Of a stretch of 12,500 nt of DNA, positions 1-12,500 are shown piece by piece; the stretch's first letter is position 1; each line of letters starts with the position of its first letter. The position numbers and the translations under genes are program-made. Under the pieces are notes generated by a model, which was given only the letters and a program-made list of their open reading frames with translations, made no database searches and was not told the origin of the DNA. The stretch spans positions 353,866-366,365 of the forward strand of contig KV908442.1 of NCBI GenBank assembly GCA_002005505.1, given 5' to 3'. This stretch comes from Botryococcus braunii (Eukaryota > Chlorophyta > Trebouxiophyceae).

Positions 1-153
1 GAGAACTAGGTGTGCGGGTAAGGGATGGGGTCGGACGACGCAGCCGGTGTGAGGTGTAGTGAAGGGTTATAGTGAAAGGGATAGCCGAACTGGTAGGCTC
101 TTAAAAGGTCATGCGTGCGTAGCATGCATCGGCCATAAGGCTGAGAAGCTTGA

Positions 154-193
154 AAGGATTATGCATAATGCTTAAGGATTATGCATAATCCTT
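154..193. repeat. 20-base perfect palindrome with a partial upstream copy
   Basis: Positions 174-193 are a perfect palindrome (aaggattatg and its complement). A partial copy at 154-169 repeats its first 16 bases exactly, with a 20-base offset. Confidence 0.85.
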
Positions 194-800
194 GGCATAT
201 GCCACAAGTTAATGGCGGCTTTCGAAAGGCCAACACGATGGCGATCTCCATATCCCTTTCAAGGCTGTTAAAAGGGTCATACCAATACTCAATGGTTTGA
301 CAAAGGCCATCCCTTTCAAGGCCGTTCGAGGGCCTTTGAGGCCTTGACCTTTGCATTTAGACACATGGAATCCATGTGCCAATCAATGGGGCGAATATGC
401 ATATCTTTGCTTTCGCAATTTCACCCTGCCCAGCGCTGCTTGGGCTTATGTCAGGTACAAGTGGCCCTCGGCCGGGCGTCCAGCAGGTTCCCTTAAAATA
501 GCAGCTCATCAGGCTTGAGCTCAGTGCACCGATCACGTGATCTTGGCTGATCTTGGCGTAGTCGTAAGACGCCCGTGCCTCCGACATTTTTCAAGGCGGC
601 ATGCGCAGTTCGGCGTAGTGGAGGCAATGTGCATTGCACGTACATTGTACTGCTTTCGTATGTACCGGAGGCAACAGTATAGTATTTAGTAGATGTATGC
701 AGTGGATCTGCGTAGATCTGCTGTCCCAGGAGGCCTCTAGAGGGTTGTGCACTTCTTTGCTACGCTATAGCTGGTAAGATTCGAACACGTTACTTTTTGG
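194..800. other. Unassigned sequence with short duplications
   Basis: Apart from the weak frame at 357-587, no gene is seen. Near-duplicates of CCCTTTCAAGGC lie at about 254 and 313, and a small hairpin (gcaatg/cattgc) lies at 624-637. Confidence 0.6.
357..587 (-). CDS. Hypothetical open frame, 76 codons
   Basis: An ATG at 587 opens a frame to TAA at 357. The product begins MSEARASYDYAKISQDHVIG and has G/C-rich third positions in its first half. It is not repetitive. No domain, signal peptide or partner gene is recognised. It may be chance or an exon of an unrelated gene on the kinase strand. Confidence 0.18.
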   Translation of the reverse strand: MSEARASYDYAKISQDHVIGALSSSLMSCYFKGTCWTPGRGPLVPDISPSSAGQGEIAKAKICIFAPLIGTWIPCV

Positions 801-814
801 TCCTATGCACGCAA

Positions 815-900
815 TGGGAGGGAGAGGTGGGGGGAGATAGCTAGCCTATAGGAGGGAGGGAGGGAAGGAGGGGATGGGAGAGGGAGGGAGGGATCCCTCC
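815..900 (+). repeat. G-rich GGGA tract with terminal palindrome
   Basis: The plus strand is purine-rich with many GGGA/GGAG units, a pattern able to form G-quadruplexes. It ends in a 14-base perfect palindrome at 887-900 (ggaggga/tccctcc). Confidence 0.75.
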
Positions 901-967
901 GGATGGACAGAGGCAAAGCCTCATAGAGCCCCCAGGAGCATAAAAAGAACCCAGACGCTCTGATTTA

Positions 968-1202
968 ATGTGCAATGAATCTATTGCACATGAAGTGGCC
1001 TATGTGGCCTATATTGAGTCTTTCCCGTAAAGTGGCTCTTGATGACTCATTTCGATATATGCATGCATGCATGTATAATTTTCATCGGGGATCATATGAA
1101 GTAAGGTATGCAGACCTTACTTCGTATATACCTTGCAGGTATATACCTAGGCCGTACTTCGCATATACCTGTACATACAAGGCATGATCATGCCTCATGA
1201 GG
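968..1202. repeat. Cluster of hairpins and palindromes
   Basis: Three perfect inverted repeats have 5-6 base loops: 968-976/983-991, 1098-1107/1114-1123 and 1124-1132/1138-1146. They are followed by a 16-base palindrome (1180-1195) and an overlapping 10-base one (1193-1202). The second and third hairpins are directly adjacent. A variant of TACTTCGTATAT recurs at 1155 and 2236. Confidence 0.8.
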
Positions 1203-2060
1203 CCCTAGGACAGCGCCATGACTCGTTGGCTTGCCGGGAGGCCTCGTGGTCTAGTACAAGATCACATGCTTGCTCGGTACAAAGTGGGAACTCCCACGAG
1301 ATCACATTTCAGCCCGAAATCTGCCACGGTGGGGGCTGTTCCGACTCGAAAGGGCGGAATTGCGCTGAAGATTCACAGAAATTCGACCTCGTGTGAGCTC
1401 CCAGTACTAGGGCGTTGGGGCCCCCCACTTGGAGCATATATGAATACATGCTTCCATCGGCATTTACCAGCTTTGAAACTGGTATTTGGAATTCCATCAG
1501 CACATATATCTGCTCCCATCTGCACGGTTCTCTGTGAACCCAACACGCGGGATGATGTGTGCACATGCATGCCTGCTAGAGTCCATGTGGTGCACGTGCA
1601 TCATTTGGTTACATAAAACCTGTTGCTTATTAGTAATGCCGATCTGATAAGTTGTACAATTCGTTGATTGGTACCCATTTGGTGCCTGCATTTGGTGCCA
1701 CGTGCGCGGGCGTTCATATACATAGCTGACCAACACCACCATTGCGCCAGCACGTGCTTCAGGAGGCGGTGGTTCATTTTTGATTAATGGTGCAATAGAG
1801 TTAGAATCCTTAGTGGGACACCTGATTTCGTGAGCTGATATCCCACGACATAGCTAATTTTGACTCAGTACTGATATGGGGATTACCTTGATTACTCGAA
1901 CCAGGTCATGACGATGGGAAATGTAAGAAGTACTTGTTTTGCGAATTCGGGATGCCTCACTTTTGACTTCAATGCTGTAGTATATTTCCATCTGCAAATA
2001 AATGGAAAATAAAAGCGCAGTACATTGCTGTCTGGTTCGTTTTCTGCAGTCTCGTCTTCA
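1203..2060. other. Unassigned intergenic sequence
   Basis: Mixed-composition DNA. The longest open frame (1218-1616, plus) has no recognisable domain, and open frames on the opposite strand overlap it. No gene is called. Confidence 0.6.
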
Positions 2061-2168
<108 letters not shown>

Positions 2169-2261
2169 ACAGCAACACCAAAAAAAGGAAAAACATGCAT
2201 TTCAAGGTGTATCATATCGACGTGGGGCCAGCGTCTACTTCGTATATGCTACACAGGACTA

Positions 2262-2825
<564 letters not shown>

Positions 2826-2915
2826 AGCAATTGCCATATGGGCTTGCAGAAGAGCGAAGTCTCATGAGAAACAGTGTTGCCTCTACTAGCAATTTGCCAT
2901 ATCGGCTTGCAGTAG
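2826..2915. repeat. Direct duplication, about 62-base period
   Basis: AGCAATTGCCATATGGGCTT (2826) recurs with few changes at 2888, including the following TGCAGNAGA. Confidence 0.75.
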
Positions 2916-2985
2916 AATGCAATGCGTGAGCAGATACCAAACCCGGAATAACGCCGATAACGAGATTTCGGTCATGCCATTCCCA

Positions 2986-3057
2986 AATCGGCTCATCATA
3001 CTTCAGTGAAATCGGCTCATCATACTTCAGTGAAATCGGCTCATGAGTCTTCAGTGG
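2986..3057 (+). repeat. 24-base tandem repeat, three copies
   Basis: The unit AATCGGCTCATCATACTTCA plus GTGA is repeated at 2986, 3010 and 3034; the last copy is diverged. Confidence 0.9.
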
Positions 3058-3413
3058 AATCCGTCACCAATTTGAATTACAAACAGGACCAGGTCGCACC
3101 CCCCCCTCCCGCCCCGGGCTGCCCTCCCCAATAAGGAAAATTACAATTGCTTTCGCGGCTGGTTTCCGCCGTCTCAAGCCTTTGAGTCGTGTTTAGGCTC
3201 CTCTAATAAAAGAAAGCTCTCGCTCACGGCTCATCATGCCGTATGGGCTGAATAGAGGTAATTCTTCTCTCTACCATCAAAAACCGGAGTAGTCTATTTC
3301 GGCACATGCACAACCATGCGTAAAAAAAAAAAACCACTCAGAGGCAGCTTCTGCAGTAAATGTCACGTGTCCAAACCTGTGTGCCCGCGGGTATAGATAG
3401 GGCCAACCCGTGA
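3058..3413. other. Probable 3' flank or UTR region of the kinase gene
   Basis: No coding region is supported. Just past the proposed stop codon, the minus-strand sequence includes a T12 run (A12 on the plus strand at 3320-3331). No polyadenylation signal is clear. Confidence 0.4.
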
Positions 3414-11053
<7,640 letters not shown>

Positions 11054-11172
11054 CTGCGTCATAATGCCCCTCCATCAAGCACTTCCCCCGGGTTCCCCCG
11101 CGGTGTATTCTCTAGTCAGACAAATCCTTATTTCTGGGTTTGAGCTCCAATTGTTGCACACATGCATGCCCA

Positions 11173-11373
<201 letters not shown>

Positions 11374-11407
11374 GCACATGCAGGCTCTCTGCCCTCTCCC
11401 CCACTAC

Positions 11408-11622
11408 CTCCATGACCACCCTACGTGTGCTGAATCGAGACATGTACGCATGCGTGGCAAGAAACTGCAATTTGAGCCACGAGTGCAGAGACAAGACATA
11501 CAGGACCCAGCGGAGCCGCAGAACCACACATTTTCTTCCTCAAACATTAAAATTTGGCCAGTCTTTCGATGCGCCTCTTTGTGGATAGCATTATGCGAGA
11601 ATATATCCTGGTGCTGCTCCAT
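11408..11622 (-). CDS. Candidate upstream exon of the kinase gene (weak)
   Basis: A frame opened by an ATG at 11622 runs to a possible donor ATGGAG|gtagtg at 11407. Its phase (two bases, AG) matches exon 1, which begins with one base, and the joined codon AGG gives ...GWSWR-YSFGAVLGQG. The intron would be 354 bases and would contain the long CA tract at 11173-11372. The encoded stretch (starting MEQHQDIF) has no recognisable domain. The support is phase and position only. Confidence 0.22.
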
Positions 11623-11783
11623 GTGTCAAGAGCAACTCTGGCCTGTCTTTCCCTACCACTATTCCTCTTCCGCTCAGCACCGTCAGCCAAAAGTGGCTTG
11701 CTGAAGTTCTCTTCATTTTTTCCTAGACTGTCCATGTTGGTTGATGCGGTCTGAACGAGTTCAGAACCTTTTAGGGGCGACAT
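11547..11783 (-). CDS. Hypothetical open frame, 78 codons
   Basis: The frame has a true ATG and TAA stop. The product starts MSPLKGSELVQ, is hydrophilic, and has an internal basic stretch (AERKRNSGRERQAR). It is not low-complexity, unlike most frames in this window. No family is recognised. It overlaps the candidate exon at 11408-11622 in another frame, so at most one of the two is likely to be real. It could be a 5' exon, part of a neighbouring gene, or chance. Confidence 0.18.
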   Translation of the reverse strand: MSPLKGSELVQTASTNMDSLGKNEENFSKPLLADGAERKRNSGRERQARVALDTWSSTRIYSRIMLSTKRRIERLAKF

Positions 11784-11859
11784 GGCGTCTTACTAGGACC
11801 GGTAGGAGAATGTTGTACGGAAAACAGTTGTCCGTACCTCTCCACGAGATCTCGCTTGC

Positions 11860-12037
11860 GTGCAAAGTTGGGAATGTGGTCGTCCGTTGTTTGTTGTTGG
11901 TTTACTTGCCACCCATCGATCCGGACCATGGTCCACGGAAGGCACTTTAACTCATTCAGACCTCATCAACTTGTGGAGGCCCAGCCGATCCGTTCGACGT
12001 TCCTTTCTGAACAAAAACTTTGCCCCTGAGAAATCAG
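11860..12037 (+). CDS. Possible plus-strand exon ending at a strong donor (weak)
   Basis: The frame reads through HSDLINLWRPSRSVRRSFLN and KNFAPEKS and ends at AAATCAG|gtgagt (12037/12038), a near-consensus 5' splice site. The exon start is not determined, and no product is recognised. If real, a gene pointing away from the kinase starts here. Confidence 0.2.
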
Positions 12038-12500
12038 GTGAGTCGGCACTATGAAACTGTGTCCTGAACTGCCCCAGCAGTTCGTTCGTGGACAACTAGG
12101 GAAGCACGAAACACCATGAATGTACCTAGCTGAGTCTGCTTCATACCTGCAAATTATGACACTCTTGAAGAAACATAAGTCCTTGGTGTCAAAACAATTG
12201 TCTGATTACCCATCAATTAACGAGGCTGATGCCCATCGATACGCTGCCCTTCTCGACGCTTGCAAAGACACGCCATTTAGTCTCATTTCCTGGCGATGAA
12301 GAATTAGCATGACCCCTGTGTATTATTACCAGGTATGGCGAACCAGTGGCGCTTATGGTGCTCAATCCATTATCGTTGTTTGAGCCTTGATGACACGATG
12401 AATGCAAGCCAGGAAATCCTGGGGGAGAACAACCGGGCGACCCGGACCGGGGGTCACCGAATCGGGAATGTTTACAATAACAGTACGGGAAGAAGAGACG
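12038..12500. other. Unassigned non-repetitive sequence
   Basis: Apart from a 64-codon minus-strand open frame (12213-12407) with no recognised domain, nothing is supported here. Mixed composition contrasts with the repeat-rich introns. Confidence 0.5.

Noticed and set aside
1243..1260. tRNA A-box-like TGGTCTAGT (possible tRNA-derived SINE)
   Set aside because: No B box at the proper distance and no tail were seen.
1310..1324. 15 bases identical to the exon 4 acceptor region at 8560-8574
   Set aside because: The downstream frame is not kinase-like and soon stops; one such match in a window this size is not far from chance.
1218..1616. 132-codon plus-strand open frame
   Set aside because: It is non-repetitive, but no domain is recognised, the opposite strand is also open, and a frame of this size can occur by chance.

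Overview
The window looks like nuclear DNA of a eukaryote, probably an alga or other photosynthetic protist. It holds one gene split by seven supported introns with GT..AG boundaries, and those introns are packed with micro- and minisatellites. The catalytic domain reads most like the green-algal/plant calcium-dependent protein kinase (CDPK) group: HRDVKPGNFMLL, PRTDLGLDGTPWFMAPE, LPFDDRSNPN. I cannot fix the lineage from sequence alone. There is no bacterial-style gene organisation, and nearly all long open frames are translated repeats.

Minus strand, about 11053 down to 3414: a serine/threonine protein kinase gene. Seven exons join in frame with matching phases and give a near-complete kinase domain of 305 residues, from the glycine-rich loop to subdomain XI and the following linker. 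Exons: 11053-10813, 9421-9323, 9066-8934, 8570-8498, 7337-7196, 6043-5943, 4611-4485. An eighth, weaker exon (3617-3414) supplies a C-terminal tail and a stop codon. All catalytic landmarks are intact. I see no EF-hand in the window. The first coding exon is not settled; a phase-compatible candidate lies at 11622-11408.

The introns (1391, 256, 363, 1160, 1152, 1331 and 867 bases) are where the window is unusual. Almost every intron has a tandem array within about 5-45 bases of a splice site. Exon 5, which carries the APE motif, is flanked on both sides by arrays that contain its own junctions. On the acceptor side are four degenerate copies of its 5' part with the same reading phase at about 93-base spacing. 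On the donor side are about 14 copies of a 23-base unit, each with the exon end and donor (CTTACTAAG|GTATCC-like). Purine and pyrimidine repeats in neighbouring introns are also complementary in the transcript, for example (GA)n in intron 5 against (CU)n in introns 1 and 6.

Flanks: 1-3413 (downstream of the kinase) is mostly unassigned sequence with two long CA tracts, short tandem repeats and a cluster of perfect hairpins or palindromes. It has one weak minus-strand open frame (357-587). 11409-12500 (upstream) is non-repetitive and holds weak coding signals on both strands, with no product recognised.
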